64,000 nt of DNA. It comes from Bombyx mori (Eukaryota > Arthropoda > Insecta > Lepidoptera > Bombycidae). Shown one piece after another: positions 11,785 through 24,597 of the stretch. Each line of letters begins with the position of its first letter. Position 1 is the first letter of the stretch. Made by a program: the position numbers and the translations under genes. The notes beneath the pieces were generated by a model. That model saw nothing but the letters and a program-made list of their open reading frames with translations. It ran no database searches and was not told the origin of the DNA. The stretch is taken from contig NC_085128.1 of the NCBI RefSeq assembly GCF_030269925.1, positions 8,062,501 through 8,126,500 of the forward strand, in the 5' to 3' direction.

Positions 11785-14230
11785 TATTTAAAATTTATGA
11801 GAATTATAATTTTCAACCTAATGAATTATTAGCTAGTAAAATAAAGCGAGCAGTCTTATTGAGATTTGCTTGAAGCGGATTTTATTATGTTATACCTTTT
11901 TTGTATTTGTGTTAAAAGTAACTATTAAATAAAAAGTAAAGATAATGCGAATAAACGCCAATAAAATTGCCGTACGAGATAAATTCTGAAATATTAGAGA
12001 AAAAAAAAATCACTTTTTTATTATTTATTAAAAATTTATTATAAAATATTTTTTGCTGAAGGTGAGTTCCAGTTTTCTGGGTGATCGGGAAGTGGCTCAA
12101 AAATCACCGAAAAAAAGATCGTCGTTTCTCATTGTTACACTTTTTTCTATCCAGACCCGCAGCCCGCGAACAAAACGTGCGATAAGGAATTCCGTTCCAA
12201 ACATAATGTTACGAAATAGATACCAAAAGTTTGACCTACTACTATTAACAGCTGAATACAAAAACCGTGTTAAACATACTGTGCAAATGCTATTATAACA
12301 AAAGAGTAAATGAAATTATATTCGCAGATCAAGACTAATGAAATTAAGTTGACACGAAACAATCTATAATTCCGAGTAATGAATGAGGAAGATGCGGCCT
12401 CGCCTGGCGTCGTGGAGGCCGCGGGTGGACTCGAGCCAAATCACTTAGCTCAATCACGCGAACTTAATGCTTTTTAAAGTGCCTACCAACTAATATGTCA
12501 TTATGGACTTCACTTTCTTTTGTGTCATTGAAAAACTTTCAAGGGGGGATTCGAAAACATATTATTGAAAGTTACGTTTCACCACAACAAAGATATTTTT
12601 ATGTGTAGTAAGGTTTTATCTTTAAATTCTAACTTTTTGTAAACTATTGAATACCCGACAATGCGTTCGTTATTCATCAAGACTTGGCACATAGTTACGT
12701 ATTTCACATACATATTTACGACGTAATAAAATCTGTTTTCCACAATCATATTATGTTTGTCAGTGGGTATTGTTATTACCATGACTATGTTTGTACTTTA
12801 AATTTTTTATCCTAGGACGTATACAAAAATTAGTTTTTATTTAATCGCAAACAGTGTAACGCATGTTTACGATACCAATCCGATTTTTTTTATTTTCACC
12901 AAACAATATTCGTATTTTATACTATTATTATTACTACTTTCAAATCATACATATACAACTTTTCTCTAAATCGTATTCGAATCTACTGCTTAAACTGGGT
13001 TCAAACGGCATTTGGTTGCAGGGTAATTCATACAATTGTCTTCGTGCAATTGTCAATAGAAAAACTCTACATACTTTCATTCCACTCTACAATTATAGGT
13101 ATCTTATTTTTAATTTAGTTATTGCTGGCTCTTGTATCCGTTATAATTTAGAGTGTGATTATATTGAATGCTAAATCATTACAGCTGTATAACATTTTTT
13201 ATATCAAACTGGCGATCCTCAGTCCTATCGCTCAAAGTAAATTTCCAATTAGACTGAAAATCACTTTGAACAGATTTTCCATTGACCCGCGGTTAGTCGG
13301 CAACAAAGTAAAGGGCTAACTATGATACTCTATAGATAAAATGTCGACATAATATATGTACTGATCACCAAGTACGAGCTATTTGGTTGTGCAAATGTAT
13401 CCTTAGGATTTTACAATAAATGACTGTACGTTTCGGTATTTATCATTAATCTTGTTTTTAGATAATGAATAGCTAAAATATTCCGACTTTGACTACTTAT
13501 CCTCATGGTAGAGAGTGTCGTCAATCCGCATGGGTTTTATAAACTTAAATTATCAAAGAGTAGCATTGTGTAGTTATAAATGAAATATTCATTTGGTTTT
13601 GTTTACTTATTGGAGGAAGGCCATACGTACCGGCATGGCTTTAAAATACTGTATTTTTTCAGCGGCGAATCAACACGCGCTTTGGCCTGAAGGAGAAGGA
13701 CAAAGCCATTGTTCTGATGCAATTGTGTTATAGATCTAATGTCTCAAAGTTGACGACGGCATACTCTTTAGGACTAGGCTTCGGGTCTATTAGACATTCT
13801 TCGATCACCTTTTGTAATTGTGTGGTGTCAGTTTATGGAACACCCACCTAGTTAAGTATAATAGTTTGCGGATTACCATTATTCTAAATTAAATTACATA
13901 CATTAAAATATATAAATAAAAATACTACGAGTGTACGGCGTACTTATTAAGCAAGCGCATTTAATTAGATGCGTTGCACGTCGTCATTTATCATGGTACT
14001 CGCAATGCCATATAATGTCCATGAAACGATCCGATTGTAGAAACGATAAATACGGACGTATTGTTTCTATGACTGACTGACTGTACTTGCACTGTACGAA
14101 TTGCATTAAAACTAAAATAAGGTAAGTCTTAAATTTTAATGTACATAATACATTTTATAATCGTTAGGCCGTTTGAAATACTGTGCAGTTTTCATGATGA
14201 TTAATTCTACTTGTAAGTAAATATATTACT
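11785..14230. other. Unassigned AT-rich DNA
   Basis: Contains one GC-rich hairpin (gcggcctc at 12394-12401 pairing with gaggccgc at 12415-12422). A very decayed SINE-like stretch may lie around 13640-13860. No gene is recognised. Confidence 0.4.
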
Positions 14231-14410
14231 GGTAAGGTAGATGGAAAAAGACCTCGGGGGCGCAGCCCAATACGTTGGTCCGACCAGATCCGCACCGCTC
14301 TTAATTCCACGTTTTACAACGCCCTCCACACCGCCAGAGACAAGAATGGATGGAGAAAGATCGTACGTGCGGAGGTGATACAAAAGGGTGGTCACGACCC
14401 TCAGCAATAA
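14231..14410 (+). pseudogene. LINE ORF2 C-terminal relic
   Basis: The frame encodes KRPRGRSPIRWSDQI, then FYNALHTARDRNGWRKIV and KGGHDPQQ before TAA at 14408-14410. This is the C-terminal signature of insect APE-endonuclease LINEs (GRP..RW.D, A.DR..W). Nothing upstream continues it, so it is a 5'-truncated relic. Confidence 0.75.
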
Positions 14411-14697
14411 GGAATACGACGCAAGGAGGAGGAATTCTACTTAAGCAGTTTTAATTACAGTATTGTTGGGTTAATCTTAAATACATTTTTTTTATGACTA
14501 TGATTTATTTTTCAGCGATCGCTAAAGCTAGATTTGCTTTTCTAATACTTTTCAAATTGGAATGCTTAATAGATTCGCGATACAAAGACATAGGGCAGAC
14601 GGTCCAAAGGTGAGCGGGCTCACGATGCGTTTGTACTATTGTTAGGACATGTTACAAGCCCACACGGATGCATTTCTGCCGCGAATTAGTAACACAT

Positions 14698-14813
14698 CAC
14701 TAGGCAGCGGCTCGGCTCTGCCCCTGGCATTGCTGATGTCCATGGGCGACGGTAACTACTCACCATCAGGTGGGCCGTGTGCTCGTCTGCCTACAAGGGC
14801 AATAAAAAAAAAC
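14698..14813 (+). repeat. LINE 3' end (family A tail)
   Basis: 'ggcagcggctcggctctgcc' ... 'ctgcctacaagggcaataaa' with an A tail. It is the same terminal sequence as the LINE copies at 36.2 and 46.3 kb. Confidence 0.85.
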
Positions 14814-15469
14814 ACATTCTATTTTGAAGTGTCAAACAGCTTTTGTACCTATTTGAATTTAACCTTGAACCTTGTGTTTCAAGATAAGTAAAAGCGTTTT
14901 TGTTCTGATATCCAAGGGCTCCAGTAATAATTAATATCCTTGGACCGGTTCATGTCCCGCGTTTTGAAAAAAAACTTTAAAACCGTTAGACGTAGAATTA
15001 GACAACAAATTATGGTTAAGGTATGACTATGACGGATGACCGTAGGGAAGTGACGGTACTTAATATCTCCAGGGTCACACCTGTGTCTTCTGACCAAGTA
15101 AATAGCCGGATAGACTATTATTACACAATATCTTCTAACCTGTTCCAGTCAATAGTATCATATTATAGAGCGATACTTTTAATAGTTTTACATAAATAAA
15201 CTACATACTATTTAAGGACACAGCAACTGGCGCCTACACACTTAACCATAAGATTTTATTACTGGGGCTGGGAAAACATTTATTTCTATAGTATGTTTTA
15301 TTTTTTACTACTTTTATTATTTTTAAGCTTAAGCCTTTTAAGTTTTAAGATTAAGTGCTTTCGCGTCTTTGGATCTTATAAGCGAAGCTTACAGACGTAG
15401 ACTAAACATATGATAAGTTTGAACCATAAAGCTGTGTAACGAGTAAGTAACTTCTTTGCAATGAACAGT
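14814..15469. other. Unassigned DNA
   Basis: No gene or known repeat was recognised. Confidence 0.45.
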
Positions 15470-15909
15470 TTTTTTTTTATTGCTTAGATGGGTGGACGAG
15501 CTCACAGCCCACCTGGTGTTAAGTGGTTACTGGAGCCCATAGACATCTACAACGTAAATGCGCCACCCACCTTGAGATATAAGTTCTAAGGTCTCAATAT
15601 AGTTACAACGGCTACCCCACCCTTTAAACTGAAACGCATTACTGCTTCACGGCAGGAATAGGCTGGGCGGTGGTATCTACCCGTGCGGACTCACAAAAGG
15701 TCCTACCACCAGTGATTACGCAAATTATAATTTTGCGGGTTTGATTTTTACTACACGATGTTATTCCTTCACCGTGGAAGTCAATCGTGAACATTTGTTA
15801 AGTACGTATTTCATTAGAAAAATTGGTACCCACCTGCGGGATTCGAACACCGGTGCATCGCAGCAACGAATGCACCGGACGTCTTATCCTTTAGGCCACG
15901 ACGACTTCG
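15470..15909 (-). repeat. Bm1-type SINE, full length, minus strand
   Basis: A poly-T (the A tail on the other strand) at 15470 leads into 'gatgggtggacgagctcaca'. It runs through the body to the inverted tRNA-like head (gattcgaacaccggtgcatc ... ttaggccacgacgacttcga). Confidence 0.9.
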
Positions 15910-16349
15910 ACGATTCAGGTAAATGTATTCGAAAAACAATAGTTTCGTTAGAAAACAACCATAAAGATATAAATGTTTCGTTAAGACAGTGAATTGGTTT
16001 TTGGATCAGATTTAAAACAATCCCGTTTCGATGTTGTAACTGAAACAACAATTAAGATGGCTTTGAAGATAATCTCCATAGCACCTAGCCAAACGTAACT
16101 AGCAGTGTTACGTGTAATTATTGTACGTACAAGTATTTTATGTAATATTTAAAGGTTAATTATTTTCCGTTGTTCATATTAAGTCAATGCTAAGCTGATT
16201 AAAATAAAGAATGTCGTTGTAGGTACATTCACTGTGTTTGTTTATGTATTATTTGAAGTTGTTTTTTTTTAAAACGATTAAAAAATACTTTAGATCAACT
16301 TTACGTTCCTATACTGGTATGTATAATTCGTATTTTCTTATGAATATTT
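15910..16349. other. Unassigned AT-rich DNA
   Basis: No gene or known repeat was recognised. Confidence 0.45.
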
Positions 16350-17006
16350 TAAGCTAAGTAAATTGTCCCTCCGAATTATGGTGACGCTCTAACAAAACTT
16401 GCATACGCCCCGTCATGACGTAAGCAAGCGTAGTGTTTGTTCGCTCACGCGGCCCGCATCAACTTGAAACCCCTTCAAGTCATTCAATCCCGTTTTTGCA
16501 GGATAGCCGTCGGAGCACCATGTTTCCTAAGGAACGTGGGTCTCCATGATGACCTGGAGCTTGACTCAGTTAGTAAGTATCTACAGTCGGCATCGCTTCG
16601 CCACTTTGGAAAGGTAGCACGACATGAAACGCCGGTAATTACATACTCGATCCTGTAGACCGAATGGTAAACAGTCGACATCGCCCTAAACACGTCATTA
16701 CGGATCCTCCCGATCCATTAACGGTGCTTTTAGGTACCACAAGCACCGGTCATCGTACTCGCCGAACTCGTCGCTTGCGACGAAGGGCTCGACGAGTGAA
16801 TTAACCCATAGACATAGCCCACTGAGTTTTTCGCCGGATCTTCTGAGTGGGTCACGTTTCCGATCCGGTGGTAGATTCTACGAAGCAATGCTCTTGTTAG
16901 GGTTAGTGTTAACAACATCGTCAGGTTTGAGCCCTGTGAGCTCACCTACTAGTTAAGGCTACGCTGAAATGGTCTCTCAAGACTATCAGCTTAGGTAGGA
17001 AAAATA
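16350..17006 (+). mobile_element. 5'-truncated jockey-like LINE copy
   Basis: Base-level similarity to the 60-kb LINE starts near 16350. The frame at 16437-16658 encodes FAHAARINLKPLQVIQSRFCRIAVGAP, parallel to the C-terminus of the 60-kb ORF2. The 3' UTR follows (cgccggatcttctgagtggg ... ctcaagactatcagcttagg) and ends in an A-rich tail. It is coding-dead. Confidence 0.85.
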
Positions 17007-19177
17007 AATAAATAATTGATAACTACATTTTCTTTTACGATTGTTAAAGAAAACTACGATTCACTTCATTTTATTGCTCTTAATCTTTCTAAATTCAGCA
17101 GCTGATTTTCAGTACTGACAGTTCAATAGCTTATGCCAGTGACAGGCATAGTGAATGCACATGAAAATAGATTTAAAATGTGCGGTATAGAATATGCATG
17201 GCACGTTTTGAATACAAAATATTTACAATGATGCATACTTGCGAACATACATATGTCACAAAACGATTGTATTCTTATGACAAACACGTGTATATTTTCT
17301 TATTTTTACGACTGATTCATTATCAGTTCTCTGTAGCTGTTTATTTAAAGTATATATGTATATTTCCTCTGACTCAATGTAATTTTTGAGTCATGTTCGG
17401 ATTCTACGTTTGAATGTAAATTCATTGCAGCAATTTAGCTTATTATTTATTAATCTTATTTAGTACTCAAGTATTTGTTGAGAGACGAGTCGTCGTAAAT
17501 CGTATTGTTGTATCAGTGCTATTATGCCATAATAGTCATGATTAAAACAGATTTTCAAATTAGTAATACACAATCAATATGAAAATATACGATTTCTCCA
17601 TTTTAAATAGAAACAAACGATTATGTTATGTTAATTCATTTTAAACTTACTATTTCTGTTTAGAGTCAAAAAACTGTTTATTATTTGGTCGAAATTATTA
17701 TTGATTTTTGCCGGTGAGTACTTGGGTGAGGCAAATTTCTGACGCGACGCAGTCTTGCTTTCCAGTTTGAAGGGTGGGACAGTCGTCATACAATACAATG
17801 GAATCTTTCAGCTCATATGGCAAGATGAGTGGGGGCATTTACATTGTTATTTTCACTTAAAACCAGATGACAAGTGAAAACCCATCTATGCGAAAAAGCC
17901 ACTTATTAAACAAGACTTTCAAGGGAAGGTTTTCGTTGTTAGAATTGAGAAAAGCAGCGTATATTTGCGTAGGCCGTGTAGGTGTTCAATATAACCTTGC
18001 GCCCGCGCCGCGCCGGTAATGTCTGTTGAAGTTGGCATTGGTGTTTGCGCCTTATTTAGGATAAGTCTAAGTAAGGAACAAAAGTTGTGGAGGCATCTTT
18101 CAATCACTTTGAGTGGCGTTGGGGATTTATCTTCTTCATATAATTAGTACGGTAAGGCTAAAATTGGAGTGCTTGAATTGTGGCTTGAATGAATGAAAAT
18201 AGTAAAAGAGAGTCACCGACTAAAAACTTTTTGTTTTTGCATAATAAATTATCATCTACGACATAAACAATTATCCATGGTTCAAGGCATTTGCCCTTGA
18301 AACAGCTCCTTGAAGGCACCTCGGGACTACAACCTGCCTATTCTGCCTCTTTCAAAGCCTCTTCTGATAACTATACTACACAGTGTGGTAGCTTTGATAC
18401 AAATTGTGAATATTAGAAGACATCAGGCCAATCTTATATCGCTAATAAAAAATAAGTAAAGCGTTTAAAGCATCGAGCCGATTTTTATGATTATTTTGAT
18501 GACCATAAAAAAATTATGAATGGGGTCTAAAAATAATGGGGTCCAACTTGGTGGTGAGGCGTTTAAATATTGATATAGCACCGTGGATAATCAACCTTCC
18601 TCGGACTCATTTACATAAAAAAATCATCTATGCAAACCGAGCTGTGTTGTACAAGGTAGACAAACAGAATGCAACTTATTTACACATAGCTCTGTAAATA
18701 TGGCCAGTGGTATTCGAGGTACATATTCGTAATGTAAATTGTATGATGGGCTCAGAACTGGGTTACGTATAGCATACAAGTACTCTTTTACTATCATCTA
18801 CTTTACATAGAGAACATGAAACTGAACGATTGGCTTTCAGATGTACGCTTAAAAATCAAATTATTTCAATGTTTTTTTTTTGCAATCCAAGAGACTTTTT
18901 ACTACTATCCTATTTAAAAGCTTATTACATCGTCAAACATCAAGTTTTACTTATTTAGTACATGTTAGCTTGATAAGCGGCGGTCAGGGTGATTTAACAA
19001 TAGATCGCTAAAATATTTGACCGGAAAAAAAAAGCTCACGTCTTCTTATTTCGAAGAACTATCAAACGTTATCCAACAGCGTCAGACAACAAAAACAAAG
19101 AGTTAAATAATGTAATCAAGCCGGAGTCTAGTCGAGGCTCGTGTTCGCGGGTTCTTAAATTGAAAATTACTATTTAC
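17007..19177. other. Unassigned DNA, possibly an intron
   Basis: Lies downstream (minus strand) of the signal-peptide exon, so it may be its first intron. A decayed SINE fragment (cagtttgaagggtgggacag) lies near 17770-17830. I found no second exon. Confidence 0.4.
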
Positions 19178-19237
19178 CTGTGCTCTTGCGTTGGCGAGCA
19201 GCAGAGCGCAAACAAAAAAACTCCACGTTTTAAACAT
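19178..19237 (-). CDS. First coding exon of an unidentified secreted or membrane protein
   Basis: On the minus strand an ATG at 19237 opens MFKTWSFFVCALLLANARAQ. This is a textbook signal peptide: a Lys near the start, a hydrophobic core FFVCALLLA, and a small-residue cleavage region ARA. The codon CAG is followed at once by the donor GTAAATAG at 19177, so the exon ends cleanly in phase 0. The upstream minus-strand DNA (19240-19390) is more GC-rich than its surroundings, as a 5' UTR or promoter would be. Continuing exons should lie below 19178 on the minus strand or beyond the window; I could not find them. The mature protein is therefore unknown. A chance ORF cannot be excluded, but signal peptide plus donor plus GC shift agree. 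Confidence 0.5.
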
Positions 19238-19400
19238 TTTTGATCACTTGTCAGTTGTAAAAGGATTAACGCGTTCGTTTGTCGTTCGGAGTGCTAACGC
19301 GGCATGACGGACCAACCGGCTGGCTCGAGGCTCACAGCTACACTGCGACGCCATGGCCACATAAAGTTTACTTTCTGTGAGCGGTCTCGTTCACAGTGAA
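19238..19400 (-). promoter_or_regulatory. Probable 5' UTR/promoter of the signal-peptide exon
   Basis: A GC-rich island in AT-rich DNA directly upstream of the ATG at 19237. The minus strand contains cgcagtgtag, an initiator-like site. There is no clear TATA box. Assignment is by position only. Confidence 0.3.
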
Positions 19401-19820
19401 CGATATTTTTTTTTTTTAACCGTCATACAAAAATTTAGTAAGGCACAAAATAATTTATTGGAATGACAAGGACATAATAAAAAAAAAAAAAACAAAAAAA
19501 CTCAATTAAATATACATTATTAAGGTTTACTTCAAAAAAATGCAAATCGGTGGGATCACATGAGAAGCACCAGCTATAAAGCCACAAATAAATTAAAGAA
19601 TCATTAAAATAGTTTTTTTTTCTCTAAGAAAAAAGCTCTGACACAAAACTGATTTCGGTTTCAAAATACATTGTAAACCTTGATTTATCGGTAAGATTAT
19701 AGTTAGGTATACAAATAATATTTGATAATTTCCAAAAACAATACAGTGAAAGTTACGTTACGTTGATATGAAGCGTTTTCTTAAAATGAAAAAAAAACAG
19801 ATATGTCACTTATAACTATT
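19401..19820. other. Unassigned AT-rich DNA with poly-T and poly-A runs
   Basis: Homopolymer-rich; no gene is recognised. Confidence 0.4.
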
Positions 19821-19824
19821 ATAG

Positions 19825-20107
19825 TGCCTAACCGTACTCGTCGAATTCGACAAAGAGTTCGACGTGCAGCCTAACCCATGCATCAGTCCGCTGAGTTTCT
19901 CGCTGGATCTTCTCAGCGGGTCGCGATTCCGATCCGGTAGTAGATTCATTCGCGAAGCAGATGCCCTTGAGTTGTTAGCTCTCCTTTGGAGGCGCTCGGG
20001 CAGCTGTTAGCAAATCCCATCCCTTCTGACTGAGCCTTTGCTCGCCCACCTGTCCTCGTGAAGCTGAAAATACCACCAGCAACCATTAAGTCTTCAATCA
20101 TAAAAAA
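19825..20107 (+). repeat. Jockey-like LINE, 3' UTR only
   Basis: Closely matches the 3' end of the 60-kb LINE: 'gtcgaattcgacaaagagtt', 'cagcgggtcgcgattccgat', 'gagcctttgctcgcccacct'. It ends in cataaaaaaata. A 5'-truncated insertion. Confidence 0.85.
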
Positions 20108-20189
20108 ATATTATAGTATAACGATTATATGTTTATACCTCTTACATTAAACGGAGTAGTGAAGGCTCAAAATTGATTAATACTGGGTC

Positions 20190-20340
20190 ACAAGTGTGGA
20201 CGAGAGCCAGGTGTCGGATACGCAACGTTTGAGCGGAGCGTCGGCGGTTGCGGGCGGTTGGCGGGCGTTACGACACACGCACACATCCACACAACACTTT
20301 ACACCCGTGTCCAACACGCACACACTCACAGGACAGCAGG
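20190..20340 (+). other. GC-rich segment, possible non-coding first exon
   Basis: A short island rich in C and G (ggagcgtcggcggttgcggg ...) is followed by 'acagcag' and a donor-like gtatac at 20340. It has no ATG-led protein of note. It could be a 5' UTR exon of a plus-strand gene or promoter DNA of the minus-strand gene at 19.2 kb. Neither is shown. Confidence 0.2.
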
Positions 20341-21200
20341 TATACCACAAGATCCTGCAGATAATCTTCTTTTTGCACATTCTCAGGTGTAGTTGTAAAG
20401 ATTTTGACCACGTTGTATGTCTAGCCTATGTACACCACAAATATCTAACTACAATTTTCATTTTAAAGCTTCTTATAGTTCTAGGACAGACGAGCGTACG
20501 GCCTACATGGCGGTAAGTGGTCGTCGTTGTAATGGTAACCAACGATTCCAGAAGTACAGTCAAGTTGCACTACCGCAATAAAGGCGATGCGTTTTGTTTA
20601 TTAATAAAAAAAAAACTTAAATAATTCATTAGTACACGATTTCAATTACCTTAACGTGTACTTGTGCGTGTTGCTTGCGATGCATTAGAATTCAACGCGT
20701 TACAGCTTCAATGAATCAGCGCTAGAGGACACACTTCATTCCTACGCAACTTATAATTGGTAAATACACATATTGCTCACGATGTAAAAATGTATTCAAA
20801 TTTTTTATTTGTGTCAGTATGATTTTTTTTTTGGTTGATTGGCATACGCTTTGATCGTCTGTTGTTAAAAGGTTAACGGAGCTTATAGAAATCTCAACAG
20901 CACGCACGATCGGCGTAACAGAGTCGTAATCTATGCGGCCTTTTCTTCTTTTTCTTTTTTTAGTAAGGCAAGTAGCGTCTTGCGATACCATTGTTGCCAG
21001 CGTCGAATTTATTTATTCTTCAATTATTTAACTATAACACATTTACACTATGTTGTATGAACAATTGAATGGAGCAGAATTAAATGAAATTAATTTATCT
21101 GAAGTATTAATCAATTGGAGTGTAAAATATAATGATGGGATTGAATCAAATGGAATGAAATGAGATGAGATCATATTTCCATACCTGGGCTTTTACAGTT
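20341..21200. other. Unassigned DNA
   Basis: Contains a degenerate run of gaat/aatg-like words around 21060-21175. Nothing else is recognised. Confidence 0.4.
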
Positions 21201-21201
21201 T

Positions 21202-21462
21202 TTTTTTTTTTATTGCTTTCGATAGGCAGACGAGCTTACGGCTCATCTGATGGGAAATGATAACCGTCGCCCATAGACATCCAAACTACATCAGTGACTC
21301 AGATGCGCTGCCTATCCTGGCCTGGATGGGCAGCCTTATGTATGTTACACCGGCTATCCTGTCCTTCAGACCGGAACACAGTATTACTGTTTTGCGGCAG
21401 AAATAGACAGGACGGTGGTACCAACCCGGGCGGGCTTCTACACAGAACCCTACCACCAGATT
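21202..21462 (-). repeat. Composite SINE/LINE-end repeat, minus strand
   Basis: After a poly-T it reads 'ggcagacgagcttacggctc', which resembles the family A LINE tail. It then moves into SINE-like text (gcggcagaaatagacaggac ... accctaccaccag). The mixture suggests an older family sharing both ends or a chimera. Confidence 0.55.
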
Positions 21463-21480
21463 TGAAACGATTCTATTCTA

Positions 21481-21690
21481 TCAGCCCACGGATGTCTACT
21501 GCTGGACATATGCCTCCCCAAGCCTCGCCACAAAGATCGGTCCTGCGCTGCTTCCATCCAGCGGATCCCCATGAACCTCACTAAGTCCATTTTGTGGGAG
21601 GCCTACCCACGCTACGTTTTCCGGTACGTGATCGCCCCACGAGAACATTTCGGCCCCAACGGCCATCCGTTCTACGAGCAATTAAACTAT
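21481..21690 (-). pseudogene. LINE ORF2 C-terminal relic
   Basis: On the minus strand the last codons read WMEAAQDRSLW, then LGEAYVQQWTSVG and a stop at 21481-21483. This is a common C-terminus of Bombyx APE-endonuclease LINEs. The upstream part has shifted frames. It is a decayed, truncated copy. Confidence 0.7.
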
Positions 21691-21976
21691 TAATAAGCCA
21701 TTACATGATGAAACCTGAGCAATCATTGAATTAGCAATAAAACAATGCAGATGACTTCGCGATTCGTGTCCCCTTCAGAATCTCATGGAGCTATTTATTG
21801 GATGATAGGGAAATGCGATCCATTTCTTGCCATTAGTTCCTCTCCAATAGGCCTGATCCAATAGTCGTATCTTATTTAAGTAGGTATTATTACAGAAGAA
21901 GCCCATTCGCATTGTTGAAATACCCTCTATCGAGCTATTTGGTATTTATGAAACTAGGGATACAGGTACAGGCTTT

Positions 21977-22086
21977 AGGCAGTGGCTTGGCTCTGCCCCT
22001 GGCATTGCTGAAATTTATGGGCGACGGTAACCACTCACCATCAGGTGGACCGTATGCTTGTCTGCCTACAAGGGCAATAAAAAAAA
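21977..22086 (+). repeat. LINE 3' end (family A tail)
   Basis: 'ggcagtggcttggctctgcc' ... 'ctgcctacaagggcaataaa' followed by A residues. It abuts a fragment of the repeat seen at 56.7 kb. Confidence 0.85.
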
Positions 22087-22087
22087 T

Positions 22088-22170
22088 CTAGCTACGATCG
22101 ATTTACCTTCAGAAAATGTTTCTTTATTCGTGTTTTTAATAATCAACTTTATCGATAATTATCAACTTAA
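22088..22170. repeat. Fragment of the interspersed repeat found at 32.8 and 56.7 kb
   Basis: Shares 'ctagctacgat', 'ttcagaaaatgt' and 'ttcaataatcaact'-like blocks with the copy at 56.7 kb, in the same orientation. Confidence 0.55.
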
Positions 22171-23130
22171 ACATATTTTTTTGTTTTTTTATTGAAAGAA
22201 TAAAATATAATATAAATAATATAATATAATATTAATATGTAATTCGTAATTAAATATAATTTCTAAAAAACACAATTTATAAAAAAAAATGATAATAATA
22301 ATAAATAATGATAAAGTGAACGCGCGAAAATTGTGTACTTCTGCTTTTCACGCCATCTGTTTAATGTAAGAGCAAACCATTGCAGCTTGTAGTTCTTGTA
22401 AGGTGTCTCTACTGTAGCGGATGGACGTTACCGCCCAAAATCAATACCGTAGGGTGGCGTGCGCTGACACTCAGTTCCCCATCAGTATTTCAGAAGGCAT
22501 TCCCCTTGCTACCCACACTTTGCAGTCGTGAACACGCGTTTTGTGCTCTAGAAAAGAATTCACGCTTCACCGGAATCGTCCCGAATCCAGTAAGTTTATT
22601 TTCCTATTTCCTAGCATTATCGTCTACCGTAAAACCGAAAATCTAGAATGTGTTTACGGCTTTCTAATATATTTTCATTCATGAAACTGTCAGATTTCAG
22701 ATGTGAACCTCAAAATGGGTACATAAATGTAACGATACGGGGTTAATTTATAGTAGGTTTATATATAGGACGATATGTATATAGGGCGGGGAACGTCCTC
22801 GTAGGGCGGGATTGCGAGTTTAAAGGCGACAAAATTGGTGATTAGGTTAAATCAAAACGCGGTGACGACGTTTTGGGTTAATTATTTTTTGAATTTAGTT
22901 TATGTAAAATAATTTAATTCTCTTAGATTGAATACAATAAATTTGGTCGAAAACTTTTGCCAAATACTTTGCCAACTTTTATATTGTTAGAAAAAAAAAA
23001 CTAATATCATAAGAAGCTATTTGAAGATAGTCTTCAGAAAACTAATCCTAATCGGTTAGCTTTCGGAGATTTATCTACAAAGGGAACTTTGTATAAATTT
23101 TAAACTAAAGTTTGTTGGATTCATCATATG
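22171..23130. other. Unassigned AT-rich DNA
   Basis: AT-rich, with a short GC-richer block near 22780-22850 (gggcggggaacgtcctcgta). No gene is recognised. Confidence 0.4.
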
Positions 23131-23136
23131 TTTTTT

Positions 23137-23250
23137 TATTTTTTTTTTTATTGCCTTTGTAGGCAGACGGGCATACGGCCCACCTGATGGTGAGTGGTTA
23201 CCGTCGCCCATGGACTTCAGCAATGCCAGGGGCAGAGCCAAGCCGCTGCC
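23137..23250 (-). repeat. LINE 3' end (family A tail), minus strand
   Basis: Poly-T, then 'attgcctttgtaggcagacg' ... 'ccaggggcagagccaagccg', the reverse complement of the family A tail. Confidence 0.85.
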
Positions 23251-24597
23251 TGTGTTTATTTCATAGACAACATTAGAATTTACTATTGTTAAACTCTCAT
23301 AATTTTTCAAATTTAATTGATTTTGGCTTTCACCGAATCACTTAGGAATTTGAATAGTTTTTTTATAAACACAAGGGAATTATAAATATAACTGGGTATT
23401 GTGGTGGATAGGTTTTGATGCGCTTTGACGATAATCATTGCTTTTATGCCTACAAGGAATGAAGTTTGAACTTTAAATGCGTGTGCACAGCTATTCTCCA
23501 AATTCTTCATTTTAGATGTGAAATTTTGTAATGATTACCAACGAAAAAGATTATATGGGGTGTGGATTAAATAGAACAATGGTACAGGTTGGCTAGGACC
23601 AATTGAGATATGTCTCAATTTTTTTTTTATGTTGCATTTTCAATAATTTGGTTTTATAGAGGTACTTACACAACAAAAAAATAATTTTTGATTAATCATT
23701 ACATCTACATATTTATGTATTTCTCAAAGCATTTTTTTGTTATATCGTGAACGTTTTCACGAAACGACGGTAAACGATGTTTAGGAAGCAATTATCCACT
23801 GTTCCAAGCGGACCGTAATGTTTATTGGCTCAAATGTAGGAGCTATAATAGTGTGGTCTCCCCCAGGGGGCGAATTCATTACGTCCGAAATATTAAACGA
23901 TAACAATCGACGGCAATTTGTTTTCTGCTAATTTACGCAAACGATGATTTAGTTCAATTGATTTTTTCAAAATTGGAGCGTGTTTCGAGGCACCAAATGT
24001 CATGTATTTGCTAGAATTCAACACTCAACTCTCCGAATCGATTCTTGCGTAACAGAAAAGCGGCGGATAGACTTGGCTTTCAGCCAAAAGGTAGTTAACG
24101 ATCTTTGTATACGACGTGACGAATATTAACAGTGTTTTATTATATTTCATCTATACCTGTAAACAAGATACGCTTACGGTGCTTAAAAGTACATACATAC
24201 ATATAGCAATTTGTTGATTTGAAACAAATCTTGTAGACTTCGTTTTAGTAGGCGCTGTTTCTGTTCGTGTGTTTTAAAGAATCGAATCCTTCTGTTCTTT
24301 TAGATGACAGTCCAAATCATTATCACTTCCTCTTTTATACGTTTTAATAATTTATTTCTTTGAACGTTTTTCATATTTAGCTAGTATTCTGAAAAAAAGT
24401 TCTTACCTCGTGAAAATTGCTTTGTTTGAGTTTACAGATAAAGGATTTTGCGTTTGTGAAGCGGTTTTGAAGTTTTCCTTTACGTCAAATCGAATTTTCC
24501 TTCTATTATAATCGATCCTTCTAAATATTATGAATGCGAAAGTGAACTTCTTCTTATGCTTTCGCATTTTAACAACTAGGTACACCGAATGATTTTT
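23251..24597. other. Unassigned AT-rich DNA
   Basis: No gene or familiar repeat was recognised. Confidence 0.45.

Noticed and set aside
12053..12298. Basic 81-codon plus-strand frame with a possible acceptor at 'ttctatccag'
   Set aside because: Composition and lack of homology suggest a chance frame.
20196..20516. 106-codon plus-strand frame MDESQVSDTQRL...
   Set aside because: Repetitive His/Thr text from a GT/CA-rich stretch with no homology; kept only as a GC-rich segment.
21202..21462. Full Bm1-type SINE
   Set aside because: The tail side matches the LINE family A end instead, so it was listed as a composite repeat.
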